Below are positions 17,070 through 27,500 of a DNA stretch of 64,000 nucleotides, one piece after another. Numbering within the stretch: position 1 is the stretch's first letter; every line of letters starts with the position of its first letter. The stretch lies in NCBI RefSeq assembly GCF_004349265.1, contig NZ_SMFL01000003.1, forward strand, positions 434,001-498,000, written 5' to 3'. Under the pieces are notes generated by a model, which did no database searches, was not told where the DNA came from, and was given only the letters and a program-made list of their open reading frames with translations. Source of the stretch: Dyadobacter psychrotolerans. GTDB lineage: Bacteria; Bacteroidota; Bacteroidia; Cytophagales; Spirosomataceae. Made by a program: the position numbers and the translations under genes.

Positions 17070-18389
17070 CTACTTTTTAGCCTTAGGAGCAGATGATTGT
17101 TCCATGTAATCAACCGTCAGCCTGCTTAGTGAGCGAACGCCGAGCACCATTCCGCTTTCGTCAATGAAAAAATCAGGGGTGTGGTGGGGAGCAGCTTCCA
17201 AAGGATTTTTGCCTTTTGGCATACCACCCAAAAAGAAGAAAAATCCTGGTACCTTTTGCTGAAAATAAGAAAAGTCTTCTGCTCCGGTTTTTGCCGTTGT
17301 CAAAATAACTTTGTCTTTTCCTGCCACATTTTCCAGTGTACCAATCATTTTTTCGGTCAAAGGAATATCGTTAAAAGTCACCGGATAAAGTACGTTAATT
17401 TTTACATCTGCTTTTGCGCCAGCACTTTCTGCGATGTTGGTTGCAATTTCAGTGATGCGTTTATGTACATGGCTATGCATTTCCTCATCGAATGTGCGGA
17501 TGGTACCAATCATTTTTACTTCTTCAGGAATAATGTTCTGACGGATACCACCGTTAATTGCACCAACTGTTACGACAGCCGGAGCTTTTGTAATGTCGAG
17601 ATTGCGGCTCACAATAGTCTGCAGTCCCATCACAATCTGCGAGGAAGTTACGATAGGATCCACTCCTGACCATGGGTAAGCACCGTGTGTTTGTTTTCCT
17701 TTTACATCAATACTAAAAAAATCCACAGCAGCCATGGTTGCGCCCGGCTTGTATGCAATTGTATTGACTTCCGTCTGCGAGTTAATATGTAACCCAAAAA
17801 TGGCGTCTACTTTCGGGTTTTCCAGTACACCTTCCTTGATCATCAACTTTGCTCCGCCCTCCTCACCATCCGGTGCACCTTCTTCGGCAGGCTGGAAAAT
17901 AAATTTCACAGTTCCCTTTAAGTCGCTTTTCATAGAAGCTAATACTTCTGCTACACCCATCAAAATGGCCACATGGGTATCGTGCCCGCATGCATGCATG
18001 ACACCGGTGTTTTGCTTGTTGTATTCTGCTGTAACTTTTGATTTAAAAGGAATATCTACCCTTTCGGTCACCGGAAGCCCGTCCATATCTGCACGTAACG
18101 CTACAACCGGCCCCGGTTTACCACCTTTAAGTAAACCTACTACCCCGGTATGTGCAACGCCGGTTTTCACTTCGAAACCCAGCTGTTTCAAATGAGCAGC
18201 AATTTTTTCAGCCGTTTTAAATTCCCGGTTACCCAATTCAGGGTTTTCATGAAAATCTCTTCTCCAGGCTATGATCTTTGATTCCAGCGCCTGAGATTTC
18301 TGATCAATTTTAGCATTTAAAGTTTGGGCATTACCGTAAAATCCCGACAGTGCCATCAGGGAAAGTGGTAGAAGTTTTTTTAGATTCAT
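17070..18389 (-). CDS. Secreted M20-family metallopeptidase/amidohydrolase (AmaA/hippurate hydrolase-like)
   Basis: 439-residue exported hydrolase that should remove N-acyl groups from amino acids or cleave small peptides. The signal peptide is MNLKKLLPLSLMALSGFYGNA. Di-metal and catalytic motifs are complete: VVALRADMDGLPV, MHACGHDTHVA, FQPAEEGAPDGEEG, GLHINSQ, TGAEDFSYF and APHHTPDFFIDE. The dimerisation (lid) domain lies between about residues 210 and 330. Most family members are cytoplasmic, so the signal peptide is notable and suggests periplasmic processing of imported substrates. It follows the SusCD locus at 18571-23187 on the same strand, but a terminator intervenes, so a link is only positional. 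Confidence 0.92.
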   Translation of the reverse strand: MNLKKLLPLSLMALSGFYGNAQTLNAKIDQKSQALESKIIAWRRDFHENPELGNREFKTAEKIAAHLKQLGFEVKTGVAHTGVVGLLKGGKPGPVVALRADMDGLPVTERVDIPFKSKVTAEYNKQNTGVMHACGHDTHVAILMGVAEVLASMKSDLKGTVKFIFQPAEEGAPDGEEGGAKLMIKEGVLENPKVDAIFGLHINSQTEVNTIAYKPGATMAAVDFFSIDVKGKQTHGAYPWSGVDPIVTSSQIVMGLQTIVSRNLDITKAPAVVTVGAINGGIRQNIIPEEVKMIGTIRTFDEEMHSHVHKRITEIATNIAESAGAKADVKINVLYPVTFNDIPLTEKMIGTLENVAGKDKVILTTAKTGAEDFSYFQQKVPGFFFFLGGMPKGKNPLEAAPHHTPDFFIDESGMVLGVRSLSRLTVDYMEQSSAPKAKK

Positions 18390-18513
18390 AAATTTAAAAT
18401 AATGATTATTTGAATAGTAATAAGAATTGTATACACCTGTTAATCAATTCTTAATGTATGAATTTTCGCCTGAAATTCAGCAGCAGACAAAGTAAAATTT
18501 TGTACTAAAAAAA

Positions 18514-18548
18514 TAAGGGCTGACTTCAAATGATGAAGACAGCCCTTA
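18514..18548 (-). terminator. Terminator of the SusC-SusD operon
   Basis: TAAGGGCTG (18514-18522) pairs with CAGCCCTTA (18540-18548), and an inner CTTCA/TGAAG extends the stem across one mismatch. On the minus strand it is followed by TTTTTTTAG. Confidence 0.85.
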
Positions 18549-18570
18549 CAACTAATTAGTCTGAAAAAAA

Positions 18571-20016
18571 TTACAGACCTGGATTCGTTTGTTGTTCAGT
18601 TGTTGGAATTCCGAAAACGTAATTAGCCGAAGTAGGCTGAATTAACGTACCTGCACCGAATGAGTTAAGTGGTTGCGCCCTTCTCAAAACATCATTTGCA
18701 CGGAAACCTTCTGCTAACAATTCAATACGTCTTTCGGTAAGGATAGCGGCAATTAAACCCGCTTTATCCAAAGTACCAAATTGGTATGCTGCATCCGAAC
18801 GTTTGCGAACTGCTTCCAGGATGGCACGTGCACGTGTAAGACTCCCTGCTTCCGCTTCTGCTTCTGCCACATTCAACAATGTTTCAGCATATCTGATACT
18901 TGGCACGTAGTCAACGAATGGAGATACGTTGCTAAATTTAGTAACCAGGTTGCCATAAGTAGCATTCAGTGTTGTCAGTTTTGTACGGCGATCATCTGTT
19001 GCCGACCATGTTTTATCTGCAAGAATTCCTGCTCCTGAATTGTTCAAAAAATATTCTGCATTACCAAAGTTGAAATAAAATCCAATCTGGTTCTGTGTTC
19101 CCGGAGCGTTGGTATCTGCCATAGGGAATGAGAATATCGATTCAACCGAAGTGTAAGGAGCTCTGAAAACAGATACTACATCAGCCTGCAATTCATGTGC
19201 AACTCTGTTTGGTGATTTAAACGGTGCTGCTGCAGAAACGATTTTGGCACCCTCAGTAATAACACCTGCAAAATCACGCTTAGCCAATAAAACACGGGTT
19301 TTTAATGCAATTGCTGTGTTTTTGTGCGCTCTTGTAGTACGTAAGAGTGGCGTGGCGTAAGTATCAGGCAATGCCGTTTCAGCTTCGTTAAGATCTTTAA
19401 GGATCTGATCGTAGATTTGAGCTACTGTGCTTCTTGCCAATACACTACCCGCTGCCGTAGTCTCCCCTTTAAGACGTAATGGCAACCCCGGAGATGCTCC
19501 GTTGTCCAATGCATATGGCTTGGCAAATATCTGAACCAGAGAAAAGTAAGTTAATGCACGGATAAATTTTGCTTCGCCACCGTAGTTTGTTGCTAACGTA
19601 GCATCGATTTTACCGGTATTTGCAGCTAGCCCTTCAAGAAACAGGTTAACGCGGTTAATTGAAAGATAACCTTGATTCCAAAACGCCGCCACATAGGTAT
19701 CCGCAGGATCAGGATTACCCTGATAAACTGAAAATCCGGTAACTGAATTTGTCGTACGGTTAACGAACTCCTCACCTCTGATATCATTATAAATAGGATA
19801 ACGTCCACCCAGGAAGTTACCATTTTTTACCGATCCGTATAATCCGTTTACTTGTGAAAGAACACGTGCCGGCGTCTCAAAAACACTGGCATCAGAAAGA
19901 TCAAGCTCAGGAACTGCTTCCAGGAAGCTTTCACTACAGGATGATACACTCATAACAAGTGCCAACGCTACCGTTGAAATTTTGATCCTGCTCATTTGCT
20001 TAAATAATATACTCAT
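18571..20016 (-). CDS. SusD/RagB-family nutrient-binding lipoprotein
   Basis: 481-residue surface lipoprotein of the classical RagB/SusD branch. The signal sequence ends in the lipobox SVSSC, followed by SESFLEAVPELDLSDASVFE, the usual SusD N-terminal motif in which the first mature residues precede a helix. Later SusD features are visible: GEAKFIRALTYFSLVQIFAKP, an RSTVAQIYDQILKDLNEAE helix, SIRYAETLLNVAEAEAEAG (TPR-like) and ILTERRIELLAEGFRANDVLR. An alternative ATG seven codons downstream (MSRIKIS) is equally plausible as start. The partner SusC ends 21 bases upstream. The ligand is unknown. Confidence 0.93.
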   Translation of the reverse strand: MSILFKQMSRIKISTVALALVMSVSSCSESFLEAVPELDLSDASVFETPARVLSQVNGLYGSVKNGNFLGGRYPIYNDIRGEEFVNRTTNSVTGFSVYQGNPDPADTYVAAFWNQGYLSINRVNLFLEGLAANTGKIDATLATNYGGEAKFIRALTYFSLVQIFAKPYALDNGASPGLPLRLKGETTAAGSVLARSTVAQIYDQILKDLNEAETALPDTYATPLLRTTRAHKNTAIALKTRVLLAKRDFAGVITEGAKIVSAAAPFKSPNRVAHELQADVVSVFRAPYTSVESIFSFPMADTNAPGTQNQIGFYFNFGNAEYFLNNSGAGILADKTWSATDDRRTKLTTLNATYGNLVTKFSNVSPFVDYVPSIRYAETLLNVAEAEAEAGSLTRARAILEAVRKRSDAAYQFGTLDKAGLIAAILTERRIELLAEGFRANDVLRRAQPLNSFGAGTLIQPTSANYVFGIPTTEQQTNPGL

Positions 20017-20037
20017 AATATTTTGTATCGTTTTGAA

Positions 20038-23000
20038 TTAGAAACTAAGGTTCAGACCAAATGTAAATGCTCTCGCCTGTGGTATAGAGTTACGCTCAAT
20101 TCCTGAGGCAAGGTTAGAATCTCCGTTTGTCGAAATTTCAGGATCCACACCGGAATATTTTGTCCAGAGAAATGCATTGTTAACCTGAGCATACAACCTC
20201 AAACCTGTAATTCCTGTTTTACCAAATACTGATGTTGGAAAACGGTATCCCAGAGTGGCAGTTTGTAATCTAAGGAAATCACCTTTTTCAAGGTTTTCGC
20301 TGATCAGGAATGACGAACCGTTTGAAATGTTATCGCTGTATACTGCTCTTGGGATGTTCGTAACCTGTCCCGGAGTTTTCCATGCATTAAGAATTTCAAC
20401 AGAGTTATTCCAGATACGCTGATCCAAAAGACCTGCACGGCTACCATTGTAGATGTAGTTACCACCCGAGAAAGTGAAGTTGATACCAAGATCAAAATTG
20501 CCATATTTCAAAGTGTTGTTAAATCCACCGTACCATGTCGGCAAAGTGTTACCCAGGATCTGCTGCTGGTTTGATGGAGAAGTTGTAGCTGTTCCATTCA
20601 TGAAAGTCCAGGCATTCGCTCCGCCAAGGTGCTGATACTGAACCTGTGTTCCATCCGTTTTAACGAAAATACGACGGCCGTTTTCAGGATTTACACCTGC
20701 CGTTTTCACACCATATACCTGAGCAGCAGAATATCCTACTTTGGTAATGTTGGTAGCTTCAAGACCAGATGTATTTGTCAGAATCGGCGTGTTGTCATCT
20801 ACAAGAGATGTCACCATGTTTTTGTTGGTAGAGAAGTTCAGGTTGGTAGTCCAGCTAAATGAACCCTTGTTAACAGGCACCGCAGTGATTGCCAATTCCA
20901 TACCCTTATTATACATAGAACCAACGTTAGACAAAATTGAGTTACCGGGTATACCTTTTGAAGGAGCCTGTGGTACGTCAAGAATAAGGTTATTGATATC
21001 CTTATTGTAATAGTTCGCCTCCAAAGTGATACGGTCATTCAGGAAGCTTACATCTAACCCAATGTTAGTCTGGTCACTTGTTTCCCATTTAAGATCCCTG
21101 TTTCCAGCCTGATTAAATGCAAGCGTTGGAGCAGCACCATAAAGTGATGACGAGAAGGTAGAGTATGATCCGTAAGCACTGCTCAGGTTACCATTTCCTA
21201 CACGTCCCCAGCTTGCTTTCAATCTCAATGATGTCATTACATTACTTAGTGAAGATCCTTTAAAGAAACCCTCCTCAGAAATAGTCCATCCCGCAGATAC
21301 TCCGCCAAAGTTACCCCAGCGATTGTCAGCTGACAATGCAGAGTTACCATCACGACGATAGTTTGCGCTCAGGAAATACTTCCCGCTGTAATTGTAACTT
21401 ACGCTTCCCAAATATGCTTCATAAGCAACCTGTGAAATTGAGTTACCTGCAGCAAGGTTCGTTCCGAAGTTACCCTGGAAGTCTGTGAAGAAAAAGTCAG
21501 CTAAACCCTGACGTTCCGCTCCCCAGTAAGTGTTTCTTCTTTTTTGAACGTCACTTCCCAAAACTACACCGATATTGTGTTTTTGAGCAATGGATTTGTT
21601 ATAAGAAAGTGTATTGATCCAGTTCCAGTTATCGGCACGCTGATATCTGTTGTAAGCATCACCCTGAGTCGAAAACCCATCACCATTGATCGGGTTCCAG
21701 AACCTGATATCTTCAGTATTTCTTCTGTCCCATGAGTAAGTTGTTTTCGCCATAAGACCTTCCATCAATCTGATTTCTGCACCAAGATTAGAAATTAAAC
21801 GGTTGTTTTCAGAAGAGTTTTTGTCAAGATCGATCAACACAGCAGGGTTAGAAAACTGCGCCGGCAACAAATTGCTCTTACGGCCAATCGCGTTTCCTTC
21901 TACGTTGTAGCTGCCGTCTGCGTTGTATGCTGGCAGGTTAGGAATCTGAGCCATTGCCAGACGTCCAAGACCGGAAGATCCGAACGCTCCGCCCGGGTTA
22001 GAACCGCTGGCAGGTGCTTTGTTCATGGAATTGTTGTAGTTGATATTGAATGTCAATCTCAACCAGCTAGTCGCTTTGTGATCCATGTTCAAACGTGCAG
22101 AACGACGCTGAAATGAGTTGGCACGTAAAAATCCGTCCTGATCTGTAAGACCTGCTGAAAAGTAGTAAGAAGTTTTTTCGCTTCCGCCCGTTAATGAAAC
22201 ATTATGGTTTTGAGAAAAAGCTGTTCTGAAAATAAAGTCAGCCCAGTCTGTATCAACCATTGATCCATCTGCATTGTAAGTTGGCAAAAAAGAACGGTTT
22301 TGATCATCTCTTGCAGTTGGCGCAATTGCATTAGGGTTTAATAGTAATGCATTTGCAATTGCACCATTTTTGTGGTCCATATATTGCTGAGCATTCAATA
22401 CCTTCGGAACACGTACTGCATTGCTGATACCAGCCCAGCTGTCAATAGAAACTTTTGCATTCCCTGTTTTACCTCTTTTAGTAGTAATCAGCAAAACACC
22501 CGCAGCAGCTCTTGAACCATAAATAGCAGCAGAAGCAGCATCTTTAAGAATGTCGATAGACTCGATATCCGATGGGTTGATGTCTCCAAGCGGGTTGTTT
22601 GTCGTTGCATTTCCGGATATGTTATCGGTAGCGATTGGAATACCATCCACCACAACAAGCGGGAAAGAACTCAATGACAAAGAACTAAGACCACGAACAC
22701 GAATAACCGGTGGGTTATTCAAAAGTCCGTTTGGCTGTGTAATGTTCACACCAGCTGCCTGACCTGTAAGTCCCTGCCCAAAACTCTGTACCGGACGCTC
22801 AGCAATTCCACGTCCTTTAATGGTAGAGGCCGAACCTGTAAATTCAGCTCTTTTCTGAGTCGAATATCCTGTTACTACAACTTCGCTAAGTTCAGTAAGA
22901 TTGTTAACCAACGCCACATTGATAACCGACTGGCTGCCTACTGCAACTTCAATCGTGTTCATCCCAACAAAACTAAAAACCAGTGTAGACCCGCTGCCCG

Positions 23001-23187
23001 CAGCTGTAATGCTGTACGAACCGTCTACATTAGATGTAGTTCCAACAGAAGTCCCTTTTATAAGGACCGAAACGCCAGGAAGTACTGAGCCATCATCACT
23101 CGATGTAATTTTTCCTGTAATTACTTTGTCCTGCGCCAGAACAAGTCCTGAGCAAAACAAGCAAATCACTAATAAATAATTCCTCAT
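20038..23187 (-). CDS. SusC/RagA-family TonB-linked outer-membrane protein
   Basis: 1049 residues from the ATG at 23185-23187, which begins a good signal peptide (MRNYLLVICLFCSGLVLAQ). The frame is open for 23 more codons upstream, but those precede the signal peptide and are rejected. Domain order: carboxypeptidase-regulatory-like (VITGKITSSDDGSVLPGVSV, GSYSITAAGSG), TonB-box-like EVVVTGYSTQ, plug (VIRVRGLSSLSLSSFPLVVV, SAAIYGSRAAAGVLLITTK) and a barrel ending in FTFGLNLSF. It forms a pair with the SusD gene 21 bases downstream. A consensus promoter (23473-23502) implies a long leader. Confidence 0.95.
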   Translation of the reverse strand: MRNYLLVICLFCSGLVLAQDKVITGKITSSDDGSVLPGVSVLIKGTSVGTTSNVDGSYSITAAGSGSTLVFSFVGMNTIEVAVGSQSVINVALVNNLTELSEVVVTGYSTQKRAEFTGSASTIKGRGIAERPVQSFGQGLTGQAAGVNITQPNGLLNNPPVIRVRGLSSLSLSSFPLVVVDGIPIATDNISGNATTNNPLGDINPSDIESIDILKDAASAAIYGSRAAAGVLLITTKRGKTGNAKVSIDSWAGISNAVRVPKVLNAQQYMDHKNGAIANALLLNPNAIAPTARDDQNRSFLPTYNADGSMVDTDWADFIFRTAFSQNHNVSLTGGSEKTSYYFSAGLTDQDGFLRANSFQRRSARLNMDHKATSWLRLTFNINYNNSMNKAPASGSNPGGAFGSSGLGRLAMAQIPNLPAYNADGSYNVEGNAIGRKSNLLPAQFSNPAVLIDLDKNSSENNRLISNLGAEIRLMEGLMAKTTYSWDRRNTEDIRFWNPINGDGFSTQGDAYNRYQRADNWNWINTLSYNKSIAQKHNIGVVLGSDVQKRRNTYWGAERQGLADFFFTDFQGNFGTNLAAGNSISQVAYEAYLGSVSYNYSGKYFLSANYRRDGNSALSADNRWGNFGGVSAGWTISEEGFFKGSSLSNVMTSLRLKASWGRVGNGNLSSAYGSYSTFSSSLYGAAPTLAFNQAGNRDLKWETSDQTNIGLDVSFLNDRITLEANYYNKDINNLILDVPQAPSKGIPGNSILSNVGSMYNKGMELAITAVPVNKGSFSWTTNLNFSTNKNMVTSLVDDNTPILTNTSGLEATNITKVGYSAAQVYGVKTAGVNPENGRRIFVKTDGTQVQYQHLGGANAWTFMNGTATTSPSNQQQILGNTLPTWYGGFNNTLKYGNFDLGINFTFSGGNYIYNGSRAGLLDQRIWNNSVEILNAWKTPGQVTNIPRAVYSDNISNGSSFLISENLEKGDFLRLQTATLGYRFPTSVFGKTGITGLRLYAQVNNAFLWTKYSGVDPEISTNGDSNLASGIERNSIPQARAFTFGLNLSF

Positions 23188-23472
23188 ACTTAGATAGTTA
23201 GTTAAATAAATAATACAAAAAAAAACACTGGGGACTGAAAATAGACAAAAAGACACGACCTGCCTGAATCAAAATAGCAGTAAGGGTCTAAAGATTTATA
23301 ACCTTTTATTGTTGTTTAATGGAAGAGGACAACTGAATGCAAAAAACAGATTTTCTAGTTTGCATTTGATTTACTGCACTGACCGGCGTCAGTGTTTTAG
23401 AAGAACTTTTCAAGTTGGCTAGTAGAGGATTTTTCATTTATAACGAAGCGGTTTGTTAACAATAAACTTTCG

Positions 23473-23502
23473 CAAAAGTAAGTATTGTTTTGACCTTCGC
23501 AA
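23473..23502 (-). promoter_or_regulatory. Promoter of the minus-strand SusC-SusD operon
   Basis: On the minus strand TTG (complement of 23500-23502), a 19-base spacer, then TACTTTTG (complement of 23473-23480), an exact TTG-N19-TAnnTTTG match. Transcription from here would give an untranslated leader of roughly 270 bases before the SusC ATG. Confidence 0.65.
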
Positions 23503-24470
23503 CATCTTTTCTAGATGGTTTACAAAATTAACTTTGGTCAATCTAACTATTGTGCCGAATTTTCTTTTTAAAAACCCATTTTTTGCCATTTTTGTTAATT
23601 CAGATTTATACCTTTTTATTACATTTTTTCTTACATTTTTGATAATAAAAATCTTTATTTAATATATCCTGTTTAATCAAAACGCAAATTCGTTAGCAAA
23701 TTGCCAAATGATAATAACCGGAAAAATGGCAAGAATCCTGCTTTTTCGCGAAAATCAAAATTTTAAAAAAAATTAGTTCACTTTTAAAAAGCATCGGTTA
23801 CACGACAAAAAAGAGGTAGATTTTTAGAAAATCAGGGTATGTAGAATTTCAAAAAAGCTGCGACTGTAGCATCACATGCCAGGCGAAAAAATGGATTTTG
23901 ACAATTTTAAAAAATGGGTAGCGCGCGCCCTGATTCCTACTAAATTACAATATCCCTTATTGTATGTAACCGCTATGCAAAAATGTTAAATTATCTTAAA
24001 TTCTTAGCGGCTCTGAAATTTTAGGATCATAATTCTCCATATTTTTCAAAATTTTTGAAAGAAAGTCAAAAAATAAGGTGTTTATCCATCACGACATCAT
24101 TTTCGATAAACTCGAAAAAATAAAACATTTATCTATGATAAATCCAATTAAAAATTTAATGTCACTCGCATTTCTACTACAAAAAAATAAAACTTTTTGC
24201 GGTTCATCAATTTAGATGAATTATAAATAATCAATATTTGACCTATGTGGGCAGTATCAAAAGCTTTGCAAAAATTGACGTTAACTCGGGTGATAAAGTG
24301 TGAAAACATCAAAAAAACACAGAATCTGTTAACAAATAATTAATGCAACGATATTTTGGCCTCATTTCTATACAATTGATAAAATTGCAAAAGTCAGGAT
24401 AATACATTGCTAAAATTTGCCTGAACCTAACAATCCGCCAAACTTTATTTCGAAGCTCGTTTGGGAATGA

Positions 24471-24500
24471 TTGTAATGGTTAAAACAATATTTAATTTTG
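24471..24500 (+). promoter_or_regulatory. Promoter of the plus-strand SusC-SusD-lipoprotein operon
   Basis: TTG (24471-24473), a 19-base spacer, then TAATTTTG (24493-24500), an exact match to the Bacteroidota housekeeping promoter form. The SusC ATG follows about 43 bases later. Confidence 0.7.
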
Positions 24501-24543
24501 CAACAATATGTTGCCATAACAAACCTAACTATTTATTTAAAGT

Positions 24544-27500
24544 ATGAGGAAGACTCTATTATCCCTGCTGGGGTGCTTGTTACTCTTATGTACACAAGTC
24601 TATGCCCAGGAACGTACCGTTTCCGGAACGGTCACTTCAAAAGACGACAGTTCACCACTCCCGGGTGTGACCGTCAGAGTTGCCGGAAGCAATGCAGGTA
24701 CACTTACCAATGACAAGGGCGAGTACACGATCGATGTAAGAGCCGGTCAAAATCTAATTTTTTCCTTCGTGGGTTTTTTAAATCAGGAAGTAAAAGCTCC
24801 TGCAGCAGGAACATTAAACATTGTAATGACGCTGGACGAACTTTCTCTTAATGAGGTAGTAATTACAGCGGGCGGTTTGACTGCACAACGCAGAGAGCTT
24901 GGTAACCAGGCCACGACAATCCGGTCTCAGGAAATTACTCAGGGAAAGGCAACGAGTGTTGCAGCGAGTTTGTCAGGACGTGTACCTGGCCTTTTGGTTC
25001 AGTCTACATCAAGTGGTGTTAATCCTAGCTACCGTCTTGTATTAAGAGGTAACAGATCTTTGACAGGTAACAACCAGGCGCTGGTTATTATTGACAACAT
25101 GATCTCAACCAGTGACATTCTTGGTAACATCAACCCAGAAGATATTGCGGATATCCAGGTTTTGAATGGTGCAGGTGCTGCGGCACTTTACGGTTCTGAT
25201 GCTTCTAACGGAGCGCTTATCGTAACTACGAAAAAAGGTAAATTGGGAAAAACCGAATTCAGGATCGGACACACAGCGACAATTGAGAAAGTAAGTTTCC
25301 TTCCTCAGCTCCAGTCAGGATTCGGCTCAGGAACGACTCCGGATGACGTACCAACTTACACACCTTTTGAAAATCAGCAGTATGGACCGGCATTTGACGG
25401 CTCTATGGTTGAAATCGGAAAACCACTTGAAGATGGTTCAATTCAGACTGTTCCTTACTCTGCTCAAAATTCAAGAGAAGATTTCTGGAAAACAGGTATT
25501 GCGAATCAAACTGACTTCAGTATTTCGTCAGGTGACGAAAAAGGTACCTTTTATCTTTCAGCTCAGCATTTTGATCAAAAATCAACTGTACCCGGAGAAA
25601 AGTATAAAAGATACAGTGTACGGGCTAATGCAGTAAGACACATCAGTAAAACATTGACTGCCAGTTTTAATACCAACTTCATTGCCAACCGTTACGATCA
25701 AAGCAGCCAAAACGCAGCGGCATATCAAAACCTGCTAATGTCTCCATCACAGGTGGATATCACGAAATACAAAAATTGGGAAACTGATCCTTTTGCTAAT
25801 CCAAACGGATTTTACAATGAGTATTTCCAAAATCCGTATTTTACGTTGGCAAATAACAGGACAAAAAGCAGAAACGATTATTTTCAGGGAAATTTAGAAC
25901 TCAGATTCAATCCGATTAAGCCTTTGACATTTATTTATCGTACTGGTATAAGTGCCAGAAACCTTTCAGGAAAGACAACAACAGGAAAATTTACATATAG
26001 CGACTACACTAAAAGTATATCCGGAGGATCTAAAACAGACATCGCAGGTAACGTAGCTGATTATAGCGGATTTACAACACAGCTTGTTAATGATCTTATT
26101 GCAGAATTCAAAACGAACCTGACCCAGGATATTTCTTTTAATCTGGTTGCGGGAACAACATTTCGTGAAAACAGCAGAAAAGATGTATCTGTAAGCGCTA
26201 ATGGTTTGGTAATTCCAGGCTTGTACAACATTGGTAACAGCCTTAATAACCCGGCGGCCGGAGAAGCGAACTATAAAACAAGACAAATTGGGCTTTATGG
26301 CGAGTTAAGATTGGGTTATAAAGAGTTCCTTTACGTTCATGCAACTGGTAGAAATGACTGGAGATCAGTTCTTGCGAAAGAAAACCGTTCGTTCTTCTAT
26401 CCTTCGGTTGACGTTTCTTTCATTGCAACGGACGCTATACCTGCTCTTAAAGAAAACGCCGTTCTGGAAAGCTTAAAACTTCGCGGCGGTTATTCACAGG
26501 TTGGACAAGTTAACCTAGGAAACTCTACCAACCTTGGTGCTTACCAATTGCTGAGTACATTCTCTCAGGCTTATGGCTATCCTTATACAAGCGGTGCTGG
26601 TTTTACACAAAACAACACGCTGGTATCAAACAATCTGAAACCTGAAATTACAACAGGATTCGAAGGTGGATTGGACTTTGAATTTGCTCCAATGCTAATT
26701 TCGGGTGGAGTAACTTTTTATAAAACAAACACAGTAGATCAGACGATTTCAGTACAAACACCACTCTCAACCGGTTACAGCACTTTGCTTACCAACGTGG
26801 GTGAGGTTGAGAATAAAGGGATTGAGTCATATCTGAGATTTACTCCAATCAAAACTACTTTTGGACTCTCAGTAGAAGTGGGTGGTAACTACACATTCAA
26901 CAAAAACAAAGTTATATCGTTGTCTGAAAGTGCAAGTGAACTTTCTATATCCGAATCCGGGACTAACTCTAGAATCATTGCAAAAGTGGGACAGCCTTTC
27001 CCGTTGCTTCAGGTAACGGAATATAACAGAGATCCACAGGGAAGAATTATTGTTGACCCTATCACGGGTTATCCTGCTACAAACGGTACATTTCATGATC
27101 TGGGCGTAACAAACCCGCCTCACATTTTGGGTCTTAATTCTACAATTAAGTATAAAGACCTTCGTTTTAGTATTCTTTTCGAATATCGTAATGGTCACTA
27201 CATATACAACGCTGTTTCAACAGGATATGATTTCTCAGGAGCTGGTATCCGCACAGCCTGGTTTAACAGAGATCGTTTTGTGATTCCTAATTCTTCTTAT
27301 TTGGGAGCAGATGGAAACTACATCGAAAATACCAACATTGCCGTGAGAAGTGGTGGTGCTGATTTCTGGACTGACGGAACGCGTAACACGACGATCGGTG
27401 AAAACTATGCAAACTCAGCAGGTTTCTGGAAATTACGTGAAGCAACCCTTGGATATGACTTACCAAAATCGATCTTGTCTAAAACCAGGTTTATTCAGTC

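Larger units (their letters stand above)
23188..24543. other. 1.36-kb AT-rich gap between two divergent SusC operons
   Basis: Longest gene-free stretch of the window. Each end carries a Bacteroidota-type promoter facing outward (23473-23502 minus, 24471-24500 plus). A second minus-7-like site on the minus strand is TAATTTTG (complement of 23523-23530). The middle, about 23560-24450, is full of A and T runs, with one GC-rich island (TAGCGCGCGCCC near 23920). No open frame there looks genuine. A small regulatory RNA or a decayed gene cannot be ruled out from sequence alone. Confidence 0.6.

Noticed and set aside
17181..17669. 162-codon frame opposite the M20 amidohydrolase
   Set aside because: Cys/His-rich antisense shadow of a well-supported gene.
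23453..23662. 69-codon plus-strand frame in the 1.36-kb gap
   Set aside because: AT-rich, Phe/Ile/Leu/Lys-dominated product overlapping a likely minus-strand promoter; no support as a gene.
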